A stretch of 64,000 nt of DNA from JBARRO01 sp049644265 (GTDB lineage: Bacteria > Bacteroidota > Ignavibacteria > UBA10030). The translations under genes and the position numbers were made by a program. The notes under the pieces were generated by a model, which saw nothing but the letters and a program-made list of their open reading frames with translations, did not search any database and had not been told where the DNA came from. Shown one piece after another: positions 33,791 through 42,214 of this stretch. The stretch spans positions 1 to 64,000 of the forward strand of contig JBARRO010000139.1 in NCBI GenBank assembly GCA_049644265.1. The letters are read 5' to 3'. Numbering within the stretch: the first letter of the stretch is position 1; every line of letters begins with the position of its first letter.

Positions 33791-34753
33791 CTATTCTTTG
33801 GAGTGCTTTTGTGAGACAGCCAGAGCTATCAAGGCTGCTCCGTGAACCGGATTTGCCTCAGGTTGCCTGAGAAGAACGCGGGGAAGACGTTTCCTGATCA
33901 GGCCTTTGACTTTCCTGGAATACAGATTCTCCCGGGTGATCAGGCTGCCGGCAAAGGAAACTGCGGTCTTTCCACTCTGCCTTCCAGTCGCGTGCAAGCG
34001 AATGAGGGCAATCTGGATGACATCTACAAGGTCTTCTGCCGCTTTGGTCAAAATGCCGCCTGCAATCCTATCCCCTTTTTCCGCCGCTTCGACCACCCCC
34101 GGAACGACGGACGCAATATCAAATCCCTCTTTATACAGAGCGGTGATAATCGATTCCTGCGTGCCGAATCCTAATCGTTGAGTGAAGATTCTGGCGAGCG
34201 TCGTCTTCTTGATGCGCCCATCCAGCATTCTGGCTACTGCCCGAAACGCCTCCGTTCCAATCCAGTAACCGCTCCCTTCATCCCCGATTAATCTCCCCCA
34301 CCCCCCTGCCCTGTGAATCCTTCCCTTCTCATCCTTACCGAATACGATCGACCCTGTTCCCGCAATGACGATCACACCGGGTGCACCGGAAAACGCACCT
34401 TCAAGGGCTATGCGCGCGTCGCTTTCAACGGCGAATCGAGGGATTCCCATGCGTTTCGCAGTCGCCATGCGTTTGAGAGCCACAGCCATCCGTTGTTGGT
34501 CGACGGGACGACCAGCGCCCGTCAATCCGGCCACCACCGCCGCAACCGCAGAGGTCCCGCATCCGGCAGTGTCGCAGCATGTCTCAACAAGGTCGAGAAT
34601 TGTTTTCGCCGCCTGCTCAACACCGATGACCTGAAAGTTCGACGGACCACCCTGTGCTTTTGCGCGAACGGTTCCCTCGAGACTGCACAACTCCGCCGCA
34701 GTCTTCGTCCCCCCACCATCGAGACCGATAACAAACGATTTTTTTTCGTTCAT
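33791..34753 (-). CDS. BadF/BadG-type kinase, probable N-acetylglucosamine / MurNAc kinase
   Basis: 320 residues of the ASKHA fold: IGLDGGGTKTAAEL is phosphate loop 1, VIAGTGSIVFG is phosphate loop 2, and GGWGRLIGDEGSGYWIG is the sugar- and nucleotide-site segment found in GlcNAc kinases and Clostridium MurK. The predicted reaction is ATP-dependent 6-phosphorylation of GlcNAc and/or MurNAc after import. First gene of the seven-gene minus-strand locus that ends with the NagZ fusion. No murQ etherase or nagA is in the window. Confidence 0.86.
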   Translation of the reverse strand: MNEKKSFVIGLDGGGTKTAAELCSLEGTVRAKAQGGPSNFQVIGVEQAAKTILDLVETCCDTAGCGTSAVAAVVAGLTGAGRPVDQQRMAVALKRMATAKRMGIPRFAVESDARIALEGAFSGAPGVIVIAGTGSIVFGKDEKGRIHRAGGWGRLIGDEGSGYWIGTEAFRAVARMLDGRIKKTTLARIFTQRLGFGTQESIITALYKEGFDIASVVPGVVEAAEKGDRIAGGILTKAAEDLVDVIQIALIRLHATGRQSGKTAVSFAGSLITRENLYSRKVKGLIRKRLPRVLLRQPEANPVHGAALIALAVSQKHSKE

Positions 34754-34804
34754 ACTGTCGAAAGATTATAGCAGGAATTGGGAGGAAAAGCAACGAAAGG
34801 GGGC

Positions 34805-34870
34805 AGGGTAGGTTAGTTGGTTGACTGGTTAATTGGTTATTGGTTGATTGATGGGTTTTTTGCTGGCTAC
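34805..34870. repeat. ggttagttggttgactgg repeat tract in divergent gap
   Basis: Words ggttagttggtt, ggttaattggtta and ttggttgattg. The rest of the divergent gap (34871-35022) is AT-rich and must hold the promoters of the kinase and thioredoxin genes, but I cannot pick convincing boxes. Confidence 0.65.
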
Positions 34871-35022
34871 TCACCAACTAACTCCTCACCACTTACCATA
34901 CCCGTGGTATCTCTTTTCATTTTTTCCTATTATCGAATTGCTTCCAGAATCGGGAAACCTTCAGTCCGTTTTGTTGTTGTACACCCTGAATTCTCTTGTT
35001 GAACCTCTTTGAGGAATTGTTG

Positions 35023-35502
35023 ATGAAAAAGGCGTGTGCTGTTTTCATAGGTGCCCTGCTTCTCATGGGAAGTACAGAAGCGTTTCAGGCGAAGAAGAAA
35101 GCGCCATCATTCTCCTTGAAGACGTCACAAGGAACGACAGTCGATTTGAAGAAGCTGAAGGGAAAACTCGTTCTCGTAAATTTCTGGGCGACGTGGTGCG
35201 GCCCTTGCCGGGCCGAGATTCCGGCCTTTGTCGATCTCTACGAACAATACAAGGATAAAGGTCTGGAGATTGTGGGGATTTCGGTTGACGATAACGGCTG
35301 GTCGGAGGTTAAACCGTTTGTCGAAAAGTACAAAATCAATTACCCGGTTGTGATCGATAACGGATCGGCCGTGCGCGCGTACGGTAACTTCAGCGCCATT
35401 CCAGTGACCTTCGTCATCGACAAAGAAGGTAATCTCGTCGACCGTCACATCGGCCTCATGAAAAGAGAAATGCTGGAGAGTCTCATAAAATCCAATTTGT
35501 GA
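35023..35502 (+). CDS. TlpA/ResA-like secreted thioredoxin
   Basis: 159 residues from ATG 35023 (MKKACAVFIGALLLMG), with a gaggaat ribosome-binding site. The N-terminal signal peptide puts it in the periplasm. The thioredoxin core has VNFWATWCGPCRAEIP (active-site CGPC), GISVDDNGW and the cis-proline segment FSAIPVTFVIDKEG, all typical of the TlpA/ResA branch, which reduces disulfides in apocytochromes and other exported proteins. A DsbD gene follows 56 bases later and can supply electrons. The frame also opens 27 bases earlier, but that start lacks the signal peptide layout. Confidence 0.92.
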   Translation: MKKACAVFIGALLLMGSTEAFQAKKKAPSFSLKTSQGTTVDLKKLKGKLVLVNFWATWCGPCRAEIPAFVDLYEQYKDKGLEIVGISVDDNGWSEVKPFVEKYKINYPVVIDNGSAVRAYGNFSAIPVTFVIDKEGNLVDRHIGLMKREMLESLIKSNL

Positions 35503-35558
35503 GACTCACCCCAAAAACGCCCACGCATAGTTGTCTCTCCTCTTGACTGACCCACACT

Positions 35559-37340
35559 ATGTCTAGACTTCTCGCAACCTGTCTGGCCTTCGCACTCGTC
35601 CTGCCGGCCCGCGTGTGCTATGCACAGAGCTTAGCCAGTGCGAAACAATTGGGCGTTGTCACCTTCCTTTCCACCGACAAGATCCGGGCGGGAGAAACAA
35701 CGCGGATCGCCGTTCAGCTGACGATCAACGAAGGCTGGCACGTCAACTCGCATCGTCCCACATTCGATTACCTGATCCGGACCGACCTGACTTTTAATCA
35801 GAACGCAGGGTATCTTGTCGCAGATATCCAGTATCCAGCGGGAAAGACCGAGAAGCTCGCGTTTGCTGACGAACCTCTCGATGTCTACCAGGGAACTGTC
35901 ACCGTTGTCGCATCACTCCGGTTTTCCGACCTGATCGCTGTTGGCCCCGACACCATCCGGGGAGCCGTCCAGGTCCAGGCCTGCAACGACCAGGTGTGCC
36001 TCGCACCGTCCGCAATCCCGATTGTAATCCCCGTTGAAGTTGTTTCCGCCAGCGAATCCGTCCATGCGAACCATCCCGAGATTTTCAGTGCTGCCGGAAC
36101 TGGTGAAGCGAAGCAATCATCCGGCGGGGGGAATGAACTCGCGGCCATGTTTGAAGAGCGGGGATCGTTCGTAACGTTTCTTGCAATTTTCCTGATCGGA
36201 CTCGCCCTCAACCTCACGCCGTGCGTGTATCCCATGCTGTCTGTGACCGTTTCCCTGTTCGGTACACAAACGGAAGCGCGCATGCTGCGCGTGTTTCTCA
36301 AAGCGGTCGTCTACGTGCTCGGCATTGCAACGATGTACAGCGTGCTCGGAGTAACAGCAGCACTTGGCGGTGGACTATTCGGCAGCTGGCTTCAGAGTCC
36401 ATGGGTGCTCGGCGGAATCGCCGTTCTGCTTTTTGGCCTTGCTCTCAGCTCCTTCGGTCTCTATCAGATTCAGATGCCTTATTGGCTCACGAGCCGCCTC
36501 GGCGGAACGACAGGGACCGGGGTTATCGGTTTGTATCTCTCGGGACTCGTCGTCGGCGTCTTTGCAGCTCCGTGTGTCGGTCCGCCCGTCATTGCCCTGC
36601 TCACGCTTGTCGGCACAAAGGGAGATCCGTTCTTCGGCTTCTGGTCGTTCTTTACCCTCTCCCTCGGGCTCGGCTTTCCCTATCTGATCCTCGGGACATT
36701 TTCGGGGCTTCTCAAGAAAATTCCCCGTTCGGGCGCATGGCTTGTGTGGGTTGAGAGGATCTTTGGCGTTATTCTTACGGGAGCCGCGTTATTCTATCTC
36801 GCTCTCGCTGTTGCACCTTCGTACGCATCGTATGTCATTCCGCTCATCCTTATTGTCGGCGGCATCTATCTTGGATTCGTTGACCGGTCCGGCAAGGACA
36901 AGAAAGTGCTTCAGCGTATCCAGTGGCTCTTCGGCGTTGCCTGCGTGGTCGTCGGAGTTATTTTTGCAAACGGACTCCGCAAACCGGGAATATCCTGGGA
37001 GTCATACTCCGATGAAAAACTTATGGCCGCGAAGGCACAGCAAACGCCGGTGGTGATGGATTTCTATGCCGACTGGTGCATTCCTTGTCTGGAGCTTGAC
37101 CGGAGCACGTTCACGGATCCTTCCGTCGTCAGTGCCACGAAGAATTTTCGCCGGCTCAAGGTCGACCTGACCCACTTTGATTCTGCGGACGCCGAGGCAT
37201 TGCGAAAGAAGTTCGGTATTTCCGGAGTCCCGACGGTGATATTTCTGAATGTCGGCGGCGAGGAAGTGACCTCATCGCGCATCATTGGATACGTTACTCC
37301 GGAGGTGTTTGTGGAGAAGGTGGGGGGAGCAGGTAAGTAG
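35559..37340 (+). CDS. dsbD: Thiol:disulfide interchange protein DsbD
   Basis: 593 residues in three parts. A signal peptide precedes a periplasmic alpha domain (DsbD N-terminal type) with CNDQVC. Then about eight membrane helices with the redox cysteines in NLTPCVYPML and AAPCVGPP. A C-terminal thioredoxin domain follows with DFYADWCIPC (Cys507, Cys510). It passes electrons from cytoplasmic thioredoxin across the membrane to periplasmic thioredoxins. Lies between the TlpA-like gene and the haem-binding sensor kinase, so it likely keeps CxxCH cysteines reduced for haem attachment. Confidence 0.95.
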   Translation: MSRLLATCLAFALVLPARVCYAQSLASAKQLGVVTFLSTDKIRAGETTRIAVQLTINEGWHVNSHRPTFDYLIRTDLTFNQNAGYLVADIQYPAGKTEKLAFADEPLDVYQGTVTVVASLRFSDLIAVGPDTIRGAVQVQACNDQVCLAPSAIPIVIPVEVVSASESVHANHPEIFSAAGTGEAKQSSGGGNELAAMFEERGSFVTFLAIFLIGLALNLTPCVYPMLSVTVSLFGTQTEARMLRVFLKAVVYVLGIATMYSVLGVTAALGGGLFGSWLQSPWVLGGIAVLLFGLALSSFGLYQIQMPYWLTSRLGGTTGTGVIGLYLSGLVVGVFAAPCVGPPVIALLTLVGTKGDPFFGFWSFFTLSLGLGFPYLILGTFSGLLKKIPRSGAWLVWVERIFGVILTGAALFYLALAVAPSYASYVIPLILIVGGIYLGFVDRSGKDKKVLQRIQWLFGVACVVVGVIFANGLRKPGISWESYSDEKLMAAKAQQTPVVMDFYADWCIPCLELDRSTFTDPSVVSATKNFRRLKVDLTHFDSADAEALRKKFGISGVPTVIFLNVGGEEVTSSRIIGYVTPEVFVEKVGGAGK

Positions 37341-37349
37341 CGGGGTGGG

Positions 37350-37470
37350 AGAGTCTGTGAGTCTATGAGTAGATGAGAAGAAGTGGTTTCTGGTTTGAGG
37401 TTTCTTGTTTCAGATTGCCGACTTTGGTCTCTTCAATTCTCCTCAATCGCCAGGTGCTCGCAGAAAACTG
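37350..37470. repeat. Mixed low-complexity repeat tract
   Basis: Starts with gtctgtgagtctatgagtagatgag, then ggtttctggtttgaggtttcttg, then a gctgac/actgat stretch. Three different word families lie next to one another here. Confidence 0.55.
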
Positions 37471-37496
37471 ACCACTGATAGCTGACAGCTCAATCC

Positions 37497-39077
37497 ATGT
37501 TTAAGAATCTGAAACTCTCCACAAGAGTCTTTCTCATCCTGACACCATTTCTCATCGTGGCGTTTGGTTCTTCGGTGTATGTGAATTATCGTTTCCAGGA
37601 GCAGCAGACGCTGGAGCAGGCAGGGAACGCCGCCAATGCCGAAGCGGTCATCATCAAGCGTTCGCTCGTTCACATGATGGTGAAGAACCTGATCGTCGAC
37701 GACAAGTATCTCGCCCAGATCAACGAACCGGGCGGAGATATCGAAAACCTTCAGGTTCTGTTTCATGCGGACAGTCTGCATCTGTTGGAGGATTACGCCA
37801 CCCCGCAACGCATGGCCCGGCTCCGCGAGCGACAGGCATCGCTCTTCAACTTGCGCCCGGCTCAGTATGAGCAGGCATTTTCAACGGGGCGGCCGGTCTG
37901 GATCATGGCGTGCGACATCACGAAGCATCCCATCGAACTCCCCAAGCACGACGACTATCCCATTGAATCGTTCTCGTCGGGAATTCCGCTGAAGTTCTGG
38001 ACATGCGGGAAGCTGAAGGTCATCCTCCCGTTCCGTGCGGAGGGACGATGCCAGACCTGCCACGATGTTCCGGAGGGATACGTCCTGGGCGCAGCATCGA
38101 TGGACGTCCCCTTTGTCTCAACGTTCAGTGCCATCCGCGCCAACGCTGTACGGTCAGCAGGAATTTTTCTGGTCGTCACCCTGGTGACCATCGGAGTGGG
38201 TGCGTTCTTCTTCAGGAGGCTGGTGGGAAAGCCGATTGGACGTCTGGTCAAAGCGACCGAGATGATCGGCGGCGGCGACCTGAACGTCCGGGTCAGCGAA
38301 GGGTTTGACAATGACGAACTCGGAAAGCTCGCCGTGTCGTTCCAGCATATGCAGGAGCGGTTACGTCAGGCCCAGGCGGAGCTCGTCAAGAAAGAGCGCC
38401 TGTCCACCCTCGGCCAGATGGCAAGCGGCATCATCCACGATTTTCGCAACCCGATTTCCAGCGCCCTCGCTGCCATCCAGTTCCTCGAACGCCACAAGGA
38501 TGTGAGCGACGATCGCCGGCATGAAATGCTCGAGCTCGTCCGCAGCTCCGTCGATCGCATGCTCCGGATGACGCAGGAACTTCTCGACTTTTCGCGGGGG
38601 GAAGTGCGGCTCGAGCTTCGTGAGGAACTCGTCGGGGACCTTCTCGCCGAAATCACAAAAGACGTGAAGTCGAATCTTGAGAAACGGGGTATTACTTTTG
38701 CGGTCCGGCAGGAGTTTGAAGGAAAGATGTTCTTTGACAGGGATCGCCTGCTCAGGGCGCTTATTAATATCATCAATAACGCGGAAGACGCCATGCCGAA
38801 AGGGGGCTCGATTGACCTGGAGGTCGTTTCCGAAAATGGGACGCTCGTGTTCAGGATTCGAGACACAGCGGGAGGAATCCCCGAGAGAATCCGCGACAAG
38901 GTGTTTGAGCCGTTCTTTACCTCCGGAAAGGCGAAAGGTACGGGATTGGGGTTGGCAATTACGAAAAGGATTGTTGAACAACACGGCGGCACGATCCACT
39001 TCGAGTGTGAGGACGGCAAAGGGACCACATTCTTTATTAAGATCCCGATTCGGCAGGAGCTTGCAAAAACGGCATAA
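37497..39077 (+). CDS. Sensor histidine kinase with periplasmic haem-c-binding domain
   Basis: 526 residues. Membrane helices at about 10-30 and 220-242 enclose a periplasmic sensor domain with a c-type haem motif, CQTCH, at 185-189, shortly before the second helix; the position resembles DUF3365 (Tll0287-like) haem sensors. A HAMP linker follows (GKPIGRLVKATEMIGGGDL). The kinase core has the phosphorylated His314 in GIIHDFRNPISS, the N box INIINNAEDAMPKGG, the G1 box DTAGGIP and the G2 box GTGLGLAITKRIVEQHGG. No response regulator gene is adjacent. Probably senses redox state or a diatomic gas via haem. Neighbours TlpA and DsbD belong to cytochrome c assembly. Confidence 0.9.
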   Translation: MFKNLKLSTRVFLILTPFLIVAFGSSVYVNYRFQEQQTLEQAGNAANAEAVIIKRSLVHMMVKNLIVDDKYLAQINEPGGDIENLQVLFHADSLHLLEDYATPQRMARLRERQASLFNLRPAQYEQAFSTGRPVWIMACDITKHPIELPKHDDYPIESFSSGIPLKFWTCGKLKVILPFRAEGRCQTCHDVPEGYVLGAASMDVPFVSTFSAIRANAVRSAGIFLVVTLVTIGVGAFFFRRLVGKPIGRLVKATEMIGGGDLNVRVSEGFDNDELGKLAVSFQHMQERLRQAQAELVKKERLSTLGQMASGIIHDFRNPISSALAAIQFLERHKDVSDDRRHEMLELVRSSVDRMLRMTQELLDFSRGEVRLELREELVGDLLAEITKDVKSNLEKRGITFAVRQEFEGKMFFDRDRLLRALINIINNAEDAMPKGGSIDLEVVSENGTLVFRIRDTAGGIPERIRDKVFEPFFTSGKAKGTGLGLAITKRIVEQHGGTIHFECEDGKGTTFFIKIPIRQELAKTA

Positions 39078-39084
39078 GATCGGA

Positions 39085-39180
39085 CTGACCACGAAGTTCA
39101 CAAAGGGCACGAAGGGGAATACGTCATAATCCCTTGGAAATTGGATGTTCGACATTGATTATTGAGTGTTGATCTCTTTA
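39085..39180. repeat. accacgaagttcacaaaggg and ggaaattggatgttc repeat tracts
   Basis: A cacgaag-type stretch (39089-39118) followed by a ttggaaattggatgttcgac stretch (39135-39175). Bases 39181-39305 hold no recognisable gene; the promoter of the small secreted protein should lie here. Confidence 0.6.
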
Positions 39181-39318
39181 ACGGAGAAAAGGGAACGGAA
39201 CCATGTAGGAACGATGGAACGAGAAACGGCGTGTAGGGGTTTAATGATGATGTCCAACAAAAGAAATTACTTGTGGCAATTCACTAATCACAATATCTAT
39301 ACATCAGGAGGATACCGT

Positions 39319-39783
39319 ATGAAGAAACTCATTCTTGTGTTTCTCGCGTGCGTCGTGGCATCGTCGATGCTCTTCGCACAAGAGAAAATGGAGAAGAAAG
39401 AGATGAAGAAGGAAATGTCCGGTTCGCATGTCATGACCGGATGGCTCGTCGACCAGATGTGCGGAAAGAAAATGGGGAACGGCGACGCCGAGAAATCCAA
39501 TGCCAAAGCAGCAAAACACACCAAGGATTGTGCAGTGGAAGAATCCTGTGCGGAATCCGGCTATGGCCTGGTCAACAACGGCAAGTGGTTTAAGTTCGAT
39601 GAGAAGGGCGACAAATTGGCCGCCGAGTGGCTGAGCAAGACCGACCTGAAGAAGAACCTGATGGTGAACGTGAAGGGAGCGATGGACGGAGACAATATCA
39701 AGGTTGAATCCATCACCACCGCGAGCGAAAAGAAAATGGATATGAAGGACGGAAAGATGATGGAGAAGAAGGCGAAGAGCTGA
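39319..39783 (+). CDS. Small secreted cysteine-containing protein, DUF5818-like pattern
   Basis: 154 residues from ATG 39319, with a strong aggagg ribosome-binding site 7 bases upstream. Signal peptide MKKLILVFLACVVASSMLFAQ. The mature protein has GWLVDQMCGKK, HTKDC, then EESCAESGYGLVNNGKWFKFD, a spacing of cysteines and glycines seen in short exported proteins often annotated DUF5818 or hypothetical. The tail is very rich in Lys and Met (KMDMKDGKMMEKK), which could bind metal. Ends at a good terminator. Function unknown. The frame opens 153 bases further upstream without sense. Confidence 0.75.
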   Translation: MKKLILVFLACVVASSMLFAQEKMEKKEMKKEMSGSHVMTGWLVDQMCGKKMGNGDAEKSNAKAAKHTKDCAVEESCAESGYGLVNNGKWFKFDEKGDKLAAEWLSKTDLKKNLMVNVKGAMDGDNIKVESITTASEKKMDMKDGKMMEKKAKS

Positions 39784-39821
39784 AGGGAGTTATCAGCAGT
39801 CAGCGTTCAGTTGTCAGGAGA

Positions 39822-39858
39822 GCCGCCGGTGTGAGAACATCGGCGGCTTTCTTTTTCC
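39822..39858 (+). terminator. Intrinsic terminator after the small secreted protein
   Basis: gccgccg (39822-39828) pairs with cggcggc (39841-39847), followed by tttcttttt. The loop is 12 bases. Ends the transcript about 40 bases after the stop codon. Confidence 0.8.
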
Positions 39859-40010
39859 ACGAAGTACTATGAGCTACCACGAAGGACACTAAGAACACGA
39901 AGAGAATATTGAGTATGAATCATGAATCCCGGCGGCTTTCTTTTTCCACGAAGCACTATGAACTACCGCGAAGGACACGAAGAGAATATTGAGTGTGTGC
40001 CTTGAATCCC
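39841..40010. repeat. Imperfect tandem duplication including a terminator arm
   Basis: Copy 1 is 39841-39929 and copy 2 is 39930-40010. Both start cggcggctttctttttccac, continue with a cacgaaggacac stretch and end in tgaatccc. Copy 2 lacks about 9 bases. The second copy has the downstream terminator arm but not its partner. Bases 40011-40107 continue with gactcatagactgtagactc-type words and no gene. Confidence 0.8.
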
Positions 40011-40107
40011 TGAAATCACTCAACGACTCACGGACTCATAGACTGTAGACTCATCTACTCCACTACTCACTTCGTTCCCGCCTCAATTATTCATATATTA
40101 GTCCACC

Positions 40108-40329
40108 ATGTCAGACAAGATACTCCTCATTGCATTTGGAACACTGTCCACGATCGGGCTGATCATTGGGGCGTTGGGCATCTACTTCGCTATGAAGAGC
40201 GCCAAGAAAAAGGACGGCGAAATCAGCATGGCGCTCTGGTCGATGGCAGCCCTCGCAGGATTCACCGTCGCAGGCATGTGCTGGGCGTACTTTCTTATTC
40301 CCATCCTTATGAACCACCTCTTCAACTGA
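40108..40329 (+). CDS. Small two-helix membrane protein
   Basis: 73 residues. Two hydrophobic segments (LLIAFGTLSTIGLIIGALGIY and MAALAGFTVAGMCWAYFLIP) flank a short charged loop KSAKKKDGE. No recognised domain. Only 9 bases separate it from the P-loop gene, so they are probably one unit. Codon use and the tight spacing support a real gene. Confidence 0.6.
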   Translation: MSDKILLIAFGTLSTIGLIIGALGIYFAMKSAKKKDGEISMALWSMAALAGFTVAGMCWAYFLIPILMNHLFN

Positions 40330-40338
40330 GTATCCGCT

Positions 40339-40968
40339 GTGGCACCGAAACTCTGCCCCAAGATCATCCTCGAAGGCACTCGACTCACGCTGAAAACGGA
40401 AATTGCTTTTGCCATGAACGAGCACCCGCGGATTGTCGGACCGAAAAAGTATCGTTACCACTCCCCTCTCATCTCAGCGGAATGGTGCGCGTTCACGAAT
40501 TTCCCCTGGGGACGCGGACTCATCAATTTTGCGCCCGAGGAAGAAGCGCTTGCCCTTGAAACCTATGGAACGTGGGTGCGCCTCTTTGAACTCCAACGAT
40601 TCTATTCGTGGATTATCGATCGCTTTCACATTTCCACGCAGGCGTACCAGCTTCAAAGCCGCGGGAAACACTATGACTTCCGGTGGCTGGAAGACCGGAT
40701 GCTTCCCCTTGGTTTTCGGCTTGTGTTCTGTACGCGGAGTCCCGAGTCGTTCGAGGCCGCCCGGGCGGAGCGATTGAAAGTCTCCGGAAATCCCTCTCAG
40801 TACGACGATTTGAACGTGTTCAAATATGAACAAGAGCTGATGAGAAGGCTCGTCGCCGAATCGAAGCTGCCAACGATGGGGCTCGATATCTCCGACGGAA
40901 ACATCGCCGAGGCAACGCGCAAAATCGCTGATTGGCTCGAAGAGACCGGCGGGCTCTATGCCGGATAA
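40339..40968 (+). CDS. Deoxynucleoside/thymidylate kinase-like P-loop protein with altered Walker A
   Basis: 209 residues from a GTG start. The opening KIILEGTRLTLKTEIA aligns with the P-loop of thymidylate/deoxynucleoside kinases, but the second glycine of GxxxxGKT is a leucine (Leu18, before Lys19-Thr20). DRFHIST resembles the DR[YF]H substrate motif, and FRLVFCTRSPESFEAARAER the LID-like arginine region. It may have lost or altered nucleotide binding, or represent a distinct family. Overlaps the MFS gene by 11 bases. Confidence 0.6.
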   Translation: MAPKLCPKIILEGTRLTLKTEIAFAMNEHPRIVGPKKYRYHSPLISAEWCAFTNFPWGRGLINFAPEEEALALETYGTWVRLFELQRFYSWIIDRFHISTQAYQLQSRGKHYDFRWLEDRMLPLGFRLVFCTRSPESFEAARAERLKVSGNPSQYDDLNVFKYEQELMRRLVAESKLPTMGLDISDGNIAEATRKIADWLEETGGLYAG

Positions 40969-42208
40969 GCCCATCGCGGGTCGGGACCCGTACCAATCCC
41001 TCCGCTACCCTGAATTCCGCAATTACCTGCTCGCTTCCTTCCTCCTGACCGTCGCACTTCTAGTTCAGGAAGTGATCATCGGGTATGAGTTGTACAAAGT
41101 CACGCATGATCCCCTCGCGCTCGGACTGACGGGACTCGCGGAAGCTCTGCCATTCATCGGACTTTCGCTTTTTGGCGGACACATCGCAGACCGGGTAAGC
41201 AAGCGAAAGATTATTCTCTGGAGTGTCGCCAGCGTGTTTGTGTGCTCAGTGATGCTGCATTTGTTTGCCAGAAATGCGCAACGTGTTTCTCCAACGGCTC
41301 TCGTGGCAGTCATGTATGCGGTCATCGCCTTCATCGGAGTCTGCCGTGCATTTCAATCCCCTGCCTCGGCCTCTCTCAGGGCATTCCTGACTCCGATTGC
41401 GGCCTACGAAAACGCGTCCACCTGGAACAGTTCCTCCTGGCAGGTCGGCTCCATCGTGGGGCCTGCCATTTCAGGATTCGTTTATGCACTGCTGGGATTC
41501 TCCAACACGCTCCTTCTTGTGGTCATCCTCGTCGCCGGATCGTTTCTTCTCTACTCCAGAATCGAAGATAAACCGGTGCCCGTACCCAACAAGACGGACA
41601 ATCTCATGGCGAGTCTCCGGGAGGGAATCGCATTTGTATTCCGGACGAAAATCATTTTCTATGCAATCTCGCTGGACTTGTTTTCCGTTCTGTTTGGCGG
41701 AGTTGTCGCAATTCTTCCGATCTTTGCGGAGGATATTCTGCGTGTCGGCCCCGAGGGACTCGGTATCCTCCGCTCCGCCCCGTCGGTCGGTGCCGTGCTG
41801 ACGCTCGTGATCGTCTCGCGCATATCAGTCATGGAACGTGCCTGGCAGAATCTCCTCATCGCGGTGACGGGATTTGGCATTTCGATTCTGATCTTTGCCC
41901 TGTCACCGTGGATGTGGTTATCGACGGCGGCTCTCTTTTTCAGCGGCGCATTTGACAGCGTCAGCGTTGTCATTCGGGGGACGCTGCTTCAGCTGCTCAC
42001 ACCCGATGAAATGCGGGGCCGGGTGATGGGCGTGAACGGAATGTTTGTCAGCTCGTCCAATGAGATCGGCGCATTTGAATCGGGCCTCGCCGCGCGGCTC
42101 CTTGGGACAATTCCCTCTGTGGTCTTCGGCGGCGCGATGACCCTCATGATTGTCGCATGGGTGTATGCGCGATCCAAGGAGCTGCTGAAGGGAAATTTGA
42201 GGGTGTAG
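40958..42208 (+). CDS. MFS transporter, enterobactin-exporter-like (EntS) type
   Basis: 416 residues with about 12 helices. Starts RYPEFRNYLLASFLL, typical of the EntS/MFS_3 branch; LFGGHIADRVSKRKII is the MFS motif A between helices 2 and 3. This branch exports siderophores or drugs. The substrate is not evident, though a Fes-like esterase gene lies downstream at 43030. Translationally coupled to the P-loop gene by an 11-base overlap. Confidence 0.87.
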   Translation: MPDKPIAGRDPYQSLRYPEFRNYLLASFLLTVALLVQEVIIGYELYKVTHDPLALGLTGLAEALPFIGLSLFGGHIADRVSKRKIILWSVASVFVCSVMLHLFARNAQRVSPTALVAVMYAVIAFIGVCRAFQSPASASLRAFLTPIAAYENASTWNSSSWQVGSIVGPAISGFVYALLGFSNTLLLVVILVAGSFLLYSRIEDKPVPVPNKTDNLMASLREGIAFVFRTKIIFYAISLDLFSVLFGGVVAILPIFAEDILRVGPEGLGILRSAPSVGAVLTLVIVSRISVMERAWQNLLIAVTGFGISILIFALSPWMWLSTAALFFSGAFDSVSVVIRGTLLQLLTPDEMRGRVMGVNGMFVSSSNEIGAFESGLAARLLGTIPSVVFGGAMTLMIVAWVYARSKELLKGNLRV

Positions 42209-42214
42209 GGGGAG

